Shown in pieces: positions 25,001-36,276 of a stretch of 64,000 nucleotides of DNA (position 1 is the stretch's first letter; each line of letters starts with the position of its first letter). Both the position numbers and the translations under genes were made by a program. The notes below the pieces were generated by a model. The model was given only the letters and a program-made list of their open reading frames with translations. It ran no database searches and was not told where the DNA came from. The DNA is from Polytrichum commune (taxonomy: Eukaryota; Streptophyta; Polytrichopsida; Polytrichales; Polytrichaceae): positions 55,972,429-56,036,428 of the forward strand of contig OX485804.1 in NCBI GenBank assembly GCA_950295325.1. The letters run 5' to 3'.

Positions 25001-25815
25001 GTGTATAGAGGTTGTACGTGGAGTCCTTGTAAGGGTTAACACCAGTGTTGGTCTGGTATTGTCTTTGTTCGATACCATTTGGGTATCTATGAGGATTCCA
25101 CATTTTCTGAAACCAGCAGGGTATGCGTATTTGAGGATATTTTTGTATTCAATACCATTTGGGCCTATAGACCAATCTAGAACCTTCATACGTAGGCAAA
25201 ATCGCCCTAGTATCAATATGGCTTAGAATGGCATAGACCCAAATATAAGAACTCGGGTATACAAAGATTCTCTCACCTTGACATACCCACCAAATGTCAT
25301 TATTCGATTGATATTACAAATTTGATACCCACAGGTAGGTTCTTTGGTACCATCATTGATGTTGATTATTGATTCCTGGCATTCACCTATATACCAGGCC
25401 GACACTGGTTTTTTAACACAAATCGTTCGTCTGTGAATGTTCAGTGTTGCTTGACACTACACCCAACAATGGGCATGAAAGGAGCAATGCAGATGTGGCT
25501 GCCGAAGCCATCGTCGCAGTTGCAACAGGATCTTCAACCAATATGCACGAGCTTGAGAGACGCCGGCTTTTTGTTCCTGGGCTTGTGTATCATATCAGGC
25601 GGTACAAAATAAAGAAGGAAGACCGAGTCATGGTGCCTGCGAGACCTGGAGATGAAATCTCAAAATTTAGACACACTATCAGTAAAGGCACAGACATGGC
25701 GTCTCAATTCAACAGGATTATTCTCTCGAGCACTGTTCTTTCTGATCACAGTTGCTACAAATACGAGGAAGGGTTGCTCGATGCTCTAAAAATCCTTCGA
25801 CATAAATCCTCTTGA
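19034..25815 (+). CDS. Class 3 (mono/diacylglycerol) lipase, copy 1
   Basis: Exons: 19034-19226 (tentative), 19927-20128, 20425-20518, 20962-21146, 22113-22200, 22378-22602, 23047-23117, 24320-24495 and 25445-25815; phases fit throughout, ~534 residues. It resembles the Arabidopsis At3g14075 type: an N-terminal lipase-associated region (AQSFQGTSRWSISD...LHWLYWSIAAY), then the lipase 3 core. PSYFIAVDHASRSVVMGIRG is the strand before the lid. Catalytic Ser is in LVLTGHSLGAA (~264), Asp probably in DDIVPR (~330-331), and a His candidate in LSSTVLSDHSCYKYEEG near the C-terminus. Expected role is hydrolysis of an acyl ester of a glycerolipid; substrate and location are not shown by sequence. Exon 1 is chosen because it has an ATG, a good GTATGT donor and the right phase, but it is unlike exon 1 of copy 2. 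Introns carry family A and D MITEs. Confidence 0.88.
20600..20660 (+). repeat. Short repeat shared by two lipase 1 introns
   Basis: AGGAAGGTCACTCATCTGAG and CCTTAGGCGGCTTAACCTCG here recur at about 23908-23965 (AGGAAGGTCACCTGTCCAAG; CCTTAGGCGGCTTGAAACC). It is too short to classify. Confidence 0.55.
21206..21585 (+). repeat. Family A MITE, best-preserved copy, in lipase 1 intron
   Basis: It starts TAAGGTAGATGGGTCTGAAA and ends GGGTTGCCTACCTTA. The ends are imperfect inverted repeats (TAAGGTAG...GTTACTTTT on both sides once reversed). At 380 bp this is the reference copy used here. It lies between lipase exons 4 and 5. Confidence 0.8.
23376..23762 (+). repeat. Family D MITE in lipase 1 intron 7
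   Basis: Left end TACCGG...TGTTGGACTGGTATCG, right end GATACTGGTCCAACATTGGTG. The interior repeats GATACCCAC(G/A)GGTAGGTTC, GATGTT and GACATACCCACCAAAT(A/G)T seen at 25035, 36501 and 43857. It lies between exons 7 and 8. Confidence 0.75.
25035..25417 (+). repeat. Family D MITE in lipase 1 intron 8
   Basis: Inverted ends GTTAACACCAGTGTTGGTC and, reversed, GTTAAAAAACCAGTGTCGGCC. The element is about 383 bp and ends only 27 bases before the acceptor of the last lipase exon. Confidence 0.85.
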
Positions 25816-27539
25816 GCGAATCCTCTGGTCATGGGGATGAGTGTCTCATACTTGGCCTTGTCTGAAAGGCCTTGTAAACTAGACATGTAAATCAGACCTT
25901 TTTCTGGTACAGTTTTTTTTCTTTCTTTTTTTCTTTATAGTTGTGATACTTTGACAATTTGTACAAGGAAATCATTGACAGGGTTTGGGAGGCAAAAAAT
26001 GAAAGCGTAAATTAGTACTGGCAATAGCATTATTACACAAAGTACCATAGATTATGGTGTCTGTCACGTGTGCACATGGAAAATTGACATGGTGTACAAA
26101 TTCTTGAATAAAACGACAACAATGCCCGTTTTTGTGCACCTTGCCTCATTAGTGCTTTGTCTCGAAAGTCCATGAGCAGGCTTGCAGTGAGGCTTCATGG
26201 ATTCCATTTTCAACCTTAATTCTATCCAAGTACCTACTTCGAATTTACTTTGCTGTTTTGGGTGTTGTGGATCTTAAAAGTCTCAGAAAAACACCACCCA
26301 ATTTGAGCTGTAATGAAAAGCTTTGTGGAGTAACCTATAGCACTTGAGATTGCTTGGACGACATTCACATCCTTAGATCTTGCTTTCAATGCACACACGT
26401 AGTCTTGAACATTCGAAATGCCCTCCACTCTCTCCAAAGCTCTTGGTTTTACAAGTATCTGCATGTGGGCTCCACATTGCACAATGAAGAATGCCAAATG
26501 GCTTTTGTTTTATTTTATCCAAATTTGAAGTTGGCTATACGCTGCAAAATTTTCTTGGAATAATTGGAGTTAGGTCACAATGGAGGTGTTAATATGACAT
26601 ATTTGTTGGCCATGGTATTGGCCACATACATGATATTTGATGTGGAGTTGGCATTGACCCACAAGGCCATATTACTCCTTTGGCCTTTATTTATTTATAA
26701 ATGAATAAATTTCATATTTTTGGTTCTTAAGTAATAGAATCATATTATTATCTTTGGTGCAGTCTGGCTTCATGTAGTCAAAAACAAAAACATTACTCCA
26801 AACTCGAATTTGTAACAAGTTTCTTAAATTGAAACCTAAACCTTTGAGATCTTGTTGACTGATCATAACATGATCAACACTATGCTCGATACTGCACAGT
26901 GTCGCCTTGCTATATAGCCTGTAGGAAAGTTCCTCATGTACAATATCTGGTACATATTCACCTTGCGCTTGTAAAAATTTAAGATGAGCTCCACTTTCCA
27001 AGGAGATCGTGTAAGGTGAAAGTTGCCAACCACAACATGTTGAATGGACAATGTGGGGTTGACCTTGAACATCAATTCATATGCATGGGTGCAAAAGACA
27101 ACAACAACATGGCCTCCAATTTAATCCCTACTATTCCTGATGTATCCTCTAAGCACTTTGGAAAAAGAGGCAAACGGCATTTTCCTAGAAACATGGAACC
27201 CAATTAAAAAAATTGTATTGTTGCAACGGTATATCTACGTGATCCCCGAGTCTCCTCAAAGGCACGGTTTTAGCGCAAACTTATGACTTACTCACTGCTC
27301 CATGATCCGACCACAAATCGAAGCATCGAATTCAACCAGAATAATGGTATGACAGCTAGAAGATTAGGGTCAACAGAAAGTTGCTCTTTCCAAGTTGTTG
27401 AAGTCGAGTTTCTTCACATCTCGATAAAAAAATAATCCGTAAATAGACTGCTTGAAAACGTTGCATGCTCGAAGTTTGCACCACAGGTGATCTTTGTTGG
27501 CGCAGTCTATGCTTGAGTGGGTCACAATGAAAATTCTCT
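25816..27539. other. Lipase 1 3' region and gene-free DNA
   Basis: A T-rich stretch (about 25909-25935) follows the stop and suits the 3' UTR. No further gene or clear repeat was recognised. Confidence 0.5.
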
Positions 27540-28160
27540 TTTTCTTTGAAACGATGACATAGATCTTCCGAATCGTGATGACTATTGAATCTAGAATGGT
27601 GTATACATTTTGAGCTATCTCATTATAATAAATGTCATTTTGGTGTTCGTTTTAACGTACAAGTTTCGTCATATTCCACTGAAGTATAAGGGTTTGGGGG
27701 TGTCGAATTCAGAAGTGTGACCACATAAGACCTGCACAACTTACTAATGACATGAATTGAATGTATGACGACTAACTTTTTATGGTTCAACTGCCACAAC
27801 ACCATACAATCTAGGCATTTATCTTTGAGGGGCATATGATTAACAAGTGTGGATTTTAAAGCGAACATAAAAAAAACTGTGTGTTTGAAAGAGATTGAAC
27901 TGTGTACTTAGAACATGATGACCATTTTAGGCTTAACAATCAACATAATTAAAAAGGATGTATATGACCATTTAATGCACACAATCTTGAATCTTCACTT
28001 TGATGATGAATAGGATAACACTTAAGCTTTGAAGATTATTAGGCAAATGGCTATAGATACGATTTGACATGCTAATTATCTTGCACTAATTGCGTGTTTT
28101 ATATTTTACAAGAGGTGGGTGTAGAGCTGAGAGAAGTATTTTGAATAACACATGTCTACC
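27540..28160. repeat. Two family A fragments, facing each other
   Basis: 27560-27700 carries forward family text (TGATGACTATTGAATCTAGA). 27870-28160 carries it in reverse (AACATGATGACCATTTTAGGC, ATCTTGCACTAATTGCGTGT). They may be two insertions or one rearranged copy. A G16 run follows at about 28406-28421. Confidence 0.6.
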
Positions 28161-29146
28161 TTAAAATCTTGCAAATGTCAAAATCGTGTTCTCAATTCAG
28201 CATTGGTGATGATAAAACAACTAATTTAAGACTTCAAGTTTGTGCACTTTGAGTTGTCCAACCTCAACATGCATGGAAGGTTCTTGTTCGTATGAGACTT
28301 TGGAAATGAGACAATTGATCTATTTCATGCAAGTTTCATGCGTTAGAACCTAGAAATTTCCAACGCAATGGAATAGATCTCAACCATAAATGTTGTGAAG
28401 AAATTGGGGGGGGGGGGGGGGAGGTGGAGGTGACCAAGATTCTAATGAATAGGAGGTCCTCGTTTTTGTTATTGGGCATAGTAGAAGTGGAGAAAAAACC
28501 ATTGATTTTCTAGTGGTCATTGGTGCAATTTACCATGGAGAAATGGAACACATATAAGAGAGCAACTTTCTTCATTAGGACTAGTGCATGATCATAGGTT
28601 TTGTATTGATCAAGAGCCACGTGACAAGGTATATTGCTTTTGTCATGACATTGATCTCTTGTTTTGATTTCCTTTTTTATTTCATCATTAAATCTTTGTT
28701 TTGCATTCAAACATGAGGAAGGGCACCCTAATCGTGGCTTGGGTATTCAAATGCAAACCATGTCAAATTCCTCAGGGGAGATTGTAATACCTTCATAGGA
28801 GCATCTTTTTACATCTAGATGTGTTATAAGAATTGCAAGATTGCATATGAAACTTAGAATAAAAATTTAAAAAATCCAAATAACCCTTGATCTAAGGTTG
28901 ATTTGCAAAGTGTGAGATAAACACATCTAATTTTGACATGGGAGGGGGTACCAATGCTAATTATAATTCAATTATGAAACCCAACAACCACAATCACGCA
29001 ATATATATATGATCCACAACGACATCAAAACTAATGGACCACATTAATTAGTCTAACAATGCCCATCATGACTTGTGCTAATGTAACAACGACAAGTGTC
29101 CCATGCCACCTTCCCTTGTTACCACCCAATGGCGACAAGATCGTTT
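28161..29146. other. Gene-free stretch
   Basis: Nothing recognised except the poly-G run near 28406. Short ORFs show no motif. Confidence 0.45.
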
Positions 29147-29506
29147 ACACTCTAAACTCCGTAATATCACACTTGTGACAAACAAAGTGCATCTGATATT
29201 AAGGAGTTTTGTAGTGTTAACATGAATGTGAGATAAAAGAGAATTAGTGTAGCAAGTGACATGCTGGAATAACCCAAAATCAACATTGCAATACTGACAA
29301 TAACTACAATGATGACAACTTGATGTGTGCGAGTATGTCGTTTAAATTCTTTGGTGGTCTATTTTAATGTCAAAACCCATGATATATGGGAGGGAGATGT
29401 GACAATAAGGAGTAAAATTTAAATTGAGAACATTCGACTCCTTGGGTTTTGGGATATAAGACAAGGAGTGACATTAAGGAGGTTGATATTATGGAGTTTA
29501 GAGTGT
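29147..29506. mobile_element. MITE with ~23-bp inverted ends (360 bp)
   Basis: ACACTCTAAACTCCGTAATA on the left pairs with TGATATTATGGAGTTTAGAG on the right (one mismatch over about 23 bases). Inner pieces ATTAAGGAG also recur. No target duplication was confirmed. Related end text (GTATTAAGGAGGTTAGA) appears near 55409-55430. Confidence 0.65.
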
Positions 29507-30122
29507 ACATTGGTCGATGATGAATTATAGTGTGGTCCACACTAACTTAACTCTTATGTATAGTGTACTAAAACGAGAGAGGAGTGTCTTCAATGAATTA
29601 CAAACATGTTCTCTACGCCACATTGTAATAATAAAACTGCTAGATTCATGCCTCAAATGTACCGGGGACGTACATACTAAGTTCCCTGACTTCCTACATT
29701 CCCTCTAGCATGTACGTGTCAAGGACATCTCAGCGTCCAGCACTCTTCGCCTCCGTCGGCCTTCGTTGCTTCCTTGCTTCGCATTAGAGTTGCAAAAATA
29801 GAAGGATCCCGCGGGAGACGAACTTACTCGATTTCACCATGCCGACAAGACAGATGGTTTTTGCCCTCCCATTTACAAGGAATCCTCGCAATCGAAATTT
29901 TAATCCAGAACCGTGTTTCGATCATAAAGTTTTGCACCAGGAAATGTCGTGGCACACAATTGAAGCCTTCAACGCAGACACATTGCCATAGAAACAGGTT
30001 TGGCAATTTATAAGATTGTCGAAGCAACAAGGGAGGAGGAGCAATAAGAGGAGCAGTTGGAACTTTGAAACCCTTGCCGAGGTTTCAGAATCCATTTGTT
30101 GTTACCAATATTTTTGAAGAGG

Positions 30123-30154
<32 letters not shown>

Positions 30155-30225
30155 TATCAGCGGTCATCGTAAGTTCGGAGATGTTCGAGTGTTGATCCAA
30201 TTAGTTTAGCGTGGGGAGGTGAGGA
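29507..30225. promoter_or_regulatory. Lipase 2 upstream region
   Basis: The last part is presumed promoter and leader of lipase 2. It contains a (CAT)n microsatellite at about 30126-30155. No TATA box could be assigned with confidence. Confidence 0.4.
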
Positions 30226-33200
30226 ATGGATGTATGGTCTCCAGTTCCGGAGGACCTCTGGATCGAAGCCTACCGCGAGCCAGGAGGAGGAGGAGATGAT
30301 ACATCGTTACCGGAGCATTTCAATTCTAGCCTTGTAATCTATCAAGAAAGTCAAATTGAATTATATGATGCGGGTAGGGTTGACCTCGATGATGTTGATG
30401 AAGCTTGTTAGTTGATGATGTTGATGATGATGAACTTTGAGAATTGAATAGTTTACTGAACAAAATCCCGCTGTGATGATCCGTTGCAATGAAGCGATGC
30501 ATTAAGGATAGGGTTATGTGTAGGCAACCTCCACCATCGGAAGTCATCGACAAATGATCTGTAGATTAATGTAGGAGAGGAGGAATTTTGTAGTAGTTCT
30601 CAGTGTAGGGGATGGTCTTGTCTTGTAATTGGACGCAGAAGGCCAAATCAATATCCATTGTGTTGTTTTGTTTTATTTTGTTTTGTTTCATCCATAGCCA
30701 TCCCCGCCATGCCGGATTAGAGTTACTCTTCTCAAGACACTTGAAGGCTGAGAGGTCTGAAGCATGTTCTGAACCGTTGGTTGTTTTTGTGCAGGCAATC
30801 ACGGTGAAGGGAAGAAGAAAAAGCCGGGGAGACTAGAGACAAAGATCACACATATTTTTGCAAGTTTGAGCCAAAGTTTTCAAGGAACTAGCAAGTGGAG
30901 CGTCTGTGATTCAACCACTGGTCTTTGGAAGCTTCACAGACGACACAAATTGAGCAAAGAAAGAGAAAAAATCATTGGCCACGTAGTTAGTAATCAGTAA
31001 GTAGCTTAGTCTTTCATTATCTGTAATCTTTACAAGTTGCAATCTTTCGAAACGTATCCCGACCTTTGTCCTGTATGCCACATTACACTTTATCCTCAAG
31101 CCACAGCAAGGAACAGGAACTGGAAGTCTCTTTCAATACATTTCTGTGTGTCTTGCATATGTTTGCGCGAATTGTAATGGTTTTGCTTCATGAAAGAGAC
31201 GACTTCGTGTGGTCATTTGACATGGGGATTGGATTGGACTGGGTAGCAGATTCGAAATGAAGGAGCTCCTGAAGTGGCTTTACTGGTCACTCGCTGCATA
31301 TTCTCCAAATAAACTTTCTTTTATCGAAACTTTAAACAAAGAGGTTATAAGCACCCTTAACCTTGCCTGCCTCAGGTCTAGCTCACTTTTGGTAACATAC
31401 TCAAGTTAGGTATTCCTCTTACAGTGCCTGCAGATTTTGGTGTTCCTAATTCTCAGGCAGTTTTCTGGAGTAGAAGGTGTCTTCAGGAAGCCTGGATTGA
31501 TTCAATCATTTACATAGCAGCAGGAGTTGACTGCTTTCCAATTAAAATGCTTTTGAAACCGTGGGATCCGCTTTGTACTTGGTTAGTAACAAAAACTCAT
31601 GCCTTGTTGCTGATTGCAAACAAGTTGTTCTCAGAGGATAACATTGTTTTATTGTGGTGCTTCATGGGCAGGTTGCTCCGCAGCTTCAAGTACAGGATGT
31701 GACGCACCTGGTAACAAATACAGGAATGAACAAACCTGCATATTTTATTGCAGTTGACCATGCCCAGAAGGCTGTTGTCATGGGAATCCGTGGCACCTCT
31801 TCAATAGCTGACATCTTAACAGATTTGCTTCCTCACAATGAGCCATTCCTTGGAGGGTGAGTCATATTTTTACTTGGTTATCAAAATTTGCAGCAGCTTT
31901 GTCAGAGGTTTCTTTGGGGTCGTCTTAGCGGCAAGTCAAAAGTGATTAGCCTTCACTGCACAAGTTGGTATTTGTAGGTGCGTTGCATGTGATGTATTTC
32001 GGGAAGGTCCATAGAAAAGTACTATATGGTTTCTGTTGTTGCTTCAGGCATTGTAGTTAGGGACTTCACATATGTCTCTGAATTTTGTTTAGAAAGAGAT
32101 AGGAAGATCTCTAGTCTACTTTGGTAATGCTCCTTTGGCAAGAGCATACGATGTGCTGTGGTTGTACTGAAAGTTTACCATAGTCCTTAAGTTGTTAAAC
32201 CTTCTATATTTTCCGGTATGTAGGATGACGTTAAAAAAAGTCTTCCAGGCTGGTGTACTAACATATATTCATGTCTGTGCAGAGCTGCACATTCAGGCAT
32301 GATTCAAGCAGCAAAGTGGTTCTTCGAAAATGAGAGACACAGATTGACAACTCTTCTGGAAGACCATCCTGTATGTAATATTTGGAACCTTACCTTGTGC
32401 TTCATCTCTATGACTTCAAAAAGTTGAAAGGCATGGCAACCAGGAAATTTGTGTGATCTTTTGTCTTGATCAAACATACACTTGGCCGCTTCTGAGAATA
32501 TTATACAGAATGTGAAACTTGATTGAATGCTAACAGGGAAGTGGAATGTGCATGAGATCGCAGGGCTACAAACTGGTGTTGACAGGGCACTCTCTTGGAG
32601 GCTCCATAGCTTCTTTGTTATCGATGCTTTTGATGCATTATACTGAAGGTGGACCGTACGCACCAAGAACAATCCATGGAATCCATCCATGCAAACTCTT
32701 CTGTTTTGGTTTTGGGAGTGCCCCTTGTGTCGACCGCAATCTAGCCGAGTCCTCCAATCATATCGTAAATGTTGTCCTTCAGGTAACGGCTTGCCACGGA
32801 ATCTCAAACAAAGTTAAGTTTCTGTTGAGTGGGACAGACTTGATTCTGTGAGGTGCAAATTGTCATAGTTTTAGAATGCACATGGCGTTTTGCAGGTATT
32901 GGATTTAGTAGGATTGCATGCTTCATGACAGTGCAATCTGAACCACAATCAAATCTTCAAAGTGCCTTTGATTGTGCCAAAGGGTCTTTATTCTCTTCCC
33001 TATCTGCTTGTCAACTGCTTCCCTGTTTGGAATTGGATTGAGCATACAAATGGGTAGGGCAAGGTTAGGTAAAACATGGATTATTTGTAATTGGTGCAGC
33101 TAGAACATTTTATATAGGTGGTGAAACAAAGCCAAATATGGTTTCAGGGTCTTCGATCATTCCATGTAGTGTTATGTACTTTTATGTTGCTGCTTGTAGA

Positions 33201-35934
33201 GTTTAATCAATTATTAAGACACTTTGTCTGGTGTGGGTAAAACCTCCTGCCTCTGCCTAGAACTCGCACAGTGGCAATGTCAGCCAAAACTCAATTGCTG
33301 TTTTGGAAATATAACAATGTCGTCATCTCATTCCCATTCTATCTTCTGGCTTGTCTCAATATATTATCATATTAGGGCGATCTTGATGCTTTTAGGATTA
33401 AGTCGGTCTAATTACACCTGCAATCAAGCTACCTTTTCTAAGCCATTGATAAATAACTTGGTCCACATAATTGCTGGCTGTCCCAATATTAATAGTAGCC
33501 TTGCCAGTTTTACCAAATGATTTGTGGCAGTCAGAAGTATAACTCCAAGCAGAATGTCAATCACAGGATGACATAGTGCCCCGATTCGGTCCAATTGCAA
33601 TTGAGGTTTTGCGTCAGGAGATTCAGGACATTGGCCGGTACTGCATTCACACCTCAAAACACTAAGTTATGTTGGCTTCTGTGCTAGTGTGTCTCAACTA
33701 TCATTTGTAAGGACCTCATGAGTGCAATTTTGTTAGTAATGTGTATCTTTATTATTCTCTATGCTGTTCGGTTGCCTGTAGTGCTCCTGATTAAGGGGAG
33801 AGGCGGGCTCATTGGATTATAAAGGTTACTCAACGTTTAATCATATCTCAAGATGACATTGCAGCTTTTGCAAGTTTCCACTGAGCATTTCCCTTTTTCG
33901 CTTGATTCAGGAAAAAGAATGGAAAAGCTAAGCAGACGATGAAGTTCATTGAGCAAGTCAAGGGGGGAAATGTAATCAAGAATGGAGGTAACGCTGGGGC
34001 GTCTGTGTTCCGATTATTGCAAAGAGTACGTGTTGAAGCCAAAACTGAGCCATCCAGCAGTACTGGCAACCAATGTAAGATTTCTCCTTCTGGATATTAT
34101 TGTTTAAATATGCATTAGAACCTAAACCACCTTAGAAGATACATAGTTCATGTAGTTCAAAAAATACATATTCATAAAACACACATAAGTCATCTCTGAC
34201 TAGTCATACACAGATTAACCATTGTGAATAATAAGATATGAGTAGTTTTTCATACGACCCTTAACATAAGGTAGACGGGTCTTAAATGGTTTCTTTTTGG
34301 TGGGATATGAAAACACATGATTATCACAAGATGATAAGCAAGTCCAAACCGAGTTTGTAGCCTTTTTTCTTCATAGTTTTTGAAGCTCGTATGACATTCT
34401 TATTCAATATCAAAATGAAGATTCTCTTAAATGATCATATAGGTTTCCACAATGATGTTAATTGTTGAACCTAGAATGGTTAACAAATTTTGAGCACATA
34501 GTCCAACCTCACATGGCTTTTAGGGTGTCTATCCTAGATCCACACTTACCCCTTAAATACTCATGCAACCCAAAATGGGTTGCCACCTAATATTCTAATG
34601 GGGTTTGGGACCCACTAGGTGGCAATCTACATGGATGGAAGGTATCTATTGTATTGGTATCTCATACTCCAAGCATGTAGGTTTTTTTGTTAGTTTGGCA
34701 TTGCTTTTTTTGGGAGGTGGTCCTATGAGCTGCTCAAATGTAGGAGCCAAATTTAGGAGCAGAAATCTTTCACACATGATGCCCAATTTGGGTGGGGTTT
34801 TTTTTCCTTACGACAAGGTGACGATTGTGCACAACTTTACCAGATGGATTTGGAAAAAAATTAGTGCACATGTTGCTTGCTATATGAAAAAGGGGAAATC
34901 TCCCAAAATGATCTCATGTGGCCCTCCAACTTTGAGGGTGATAGAAATGTTCTAACTTTGCTCCAAAAAACTCAAATTTCTGTGGGTAGTTCATTTGTCA
35001 TCCACATAACATATTATCGCAAAGTTACCAACTATAAAAAAAAATGTGGCATGACCGAAATTATCATGAAACGAAATTTTTTAGAGTTTCTCTATCTGCC
35101 CCCTGGATGAAGGCCAAGTTCACATGTCAATTTTGATCTATCAAATATGGTCCAACTGACTTCAAATTTTCGCAGCAAGAATATATGGTAGTGTAGTTCA
35201 CATCTGTACAATTGAATTTCAAGAAAACAGAGTCTACTTTGCCACATGATAGAAATGTTCAACATTGGTGCTGGAAAATTTCCCGAGAATGGAATGTGAA
35301 GGCTTGAGTGTTTAGGGGTTAAGCACATGTGACTCAAATATAAGTGTCTGATTACGATAAGTAACCAGACTATTCACACTTACCTTAGTAAGTACTGCCA
35401 GCTGGGGATTTGATTCAAAGGCCCCATAATTTTGCATTTTAATTAGATGCAGTTACTGTTGAGGTCCATGTCATCCTTTATCCAATTGACCTTTTGTGCT
35501 TTTTGGGTGTTTTATCATTTCAAGGAAAGAAAGACATGGTTACTCAGTTGATGTTTTGATGTTTTGAATGTGAAGTGATGCTCGAAAGTGCAGACAACAA
35601 TCCCTTTGAATGGACTAGCGCAGATGCCCAAGCCATTGTAGCCATTCCAACAGGCTGTTCAACCAATATGCAAGAACTCAAGCTACGGCAACTGTATGTT
35701 CCTGGTGTTTTGTATCATATAGAGCGATACAAAATAAACAAGGGAGACCGTGTAGCTCCTAAACATTCAAAATTTAGACATGAAGTTCGTCGAGGTACAG
35801 ATGTGTCATCTCGGTTTGAAAGGATAGTTTTGTCAAGTACAATAATGTCTGATCATAGTTGTTACAAATATGAGGAGGGGATGTTAGATGCTATGCAATC
35901 CTTTATCCATTATCCTCTGGATTGTTGGCAGTAA
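30226..35934 (+). CDS. Class 3 (mono/diacylglycerol) lipase, copy 2
   Basis: Exons: 30226-30373, 30795-30996, 31250-31343, 31672-31856, 32283-32370, 32564-32782, 33567-33637, 33911-34074 and 35576-35934; ~509 residues, phases consistent. It is a tandem paralogue of the gene at 19034: exons 2, 3, 4, 5 and 7 are 202, 94, 185, 88 and 71 nt in both. Core text is close (SQSFQGTSKWSVCDSTTG; AYFIAVDHAQKAVVMGIRG; CFGFGSAPCVDRNLAESS). Catalytic Ser is in LVLTGHSLGGS (~249), Asp probably in DDIVPR (~313-314), and the C-terminal LSSTIMSDHSCYKYEEG is kept. Exon 1 (MDVWSPVPEDLWIEAYREPG...) ends D-A-G at a GTAGGG donor whose phase fits. It is acidic and unlike copy 1's exon 1, so N-terminal targeting may differ. 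No frameshift or stop was found in the exons. Confidence 0.9.
34267..35387 (+). repeat. Family A MITE split by a later insertion (lipase 2 intron 8)
   Basis: The left part, 34267-34544, starts TAAGGTAGACGGGTCTTAAA. The right part, 35324-35387, carries the family tail (GACTCAAATATAAGTG...GATAAGTAACC...TTACCTTA). Removing the middle gives a copy of about 342 bp, the normal size. Confidence 0.75.
34545..35323. mobile_element. 779-bp element nested in family A
   Basis: Left end CTTACCCCTTAAATACTC and right end, reversed, CTTAACCCCTAAACACTC form an inverted pair. CACA flanks both sides and may be a 4-base target duplication. It has no convincing coding region, and the superfamily is unknown. Confidence 0.6.
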
Positions 35935-36276
35935 AACAAATAGGAAATATCATGAAAGAAGAAAAAGTATACACATAAAAGTCAGCATAGACCATTAGAT
36001 TTAGAATTCATCCATTGTACAGATTCTTGTATGGCTCCAGCTCAAAAGAATGAGTATCTGGTAAGGTGAGAAAGCAGAATATGGCATATATCAATTGATT
36101 GTGCCTGAATATCAATTCAACGTTCCAGTTAAAAGCGTCTCATATGGATGGAAAGTACACAAATTGAGTAGTACTCTTAGAATTCTTCTCTAGATCAAGT
36201 TTTATATGTGCTGCACCACCTTCCCAAGCACATATACCAGTGTCACAACTGGCTACATACTGTGACCTTGATGGCA
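35935..36276. other. Gap between convergent lipase 2 and ATP23
   Basis: This must hold both 3' UTRs. No gene or repeat seen. Confidence 0.5.
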
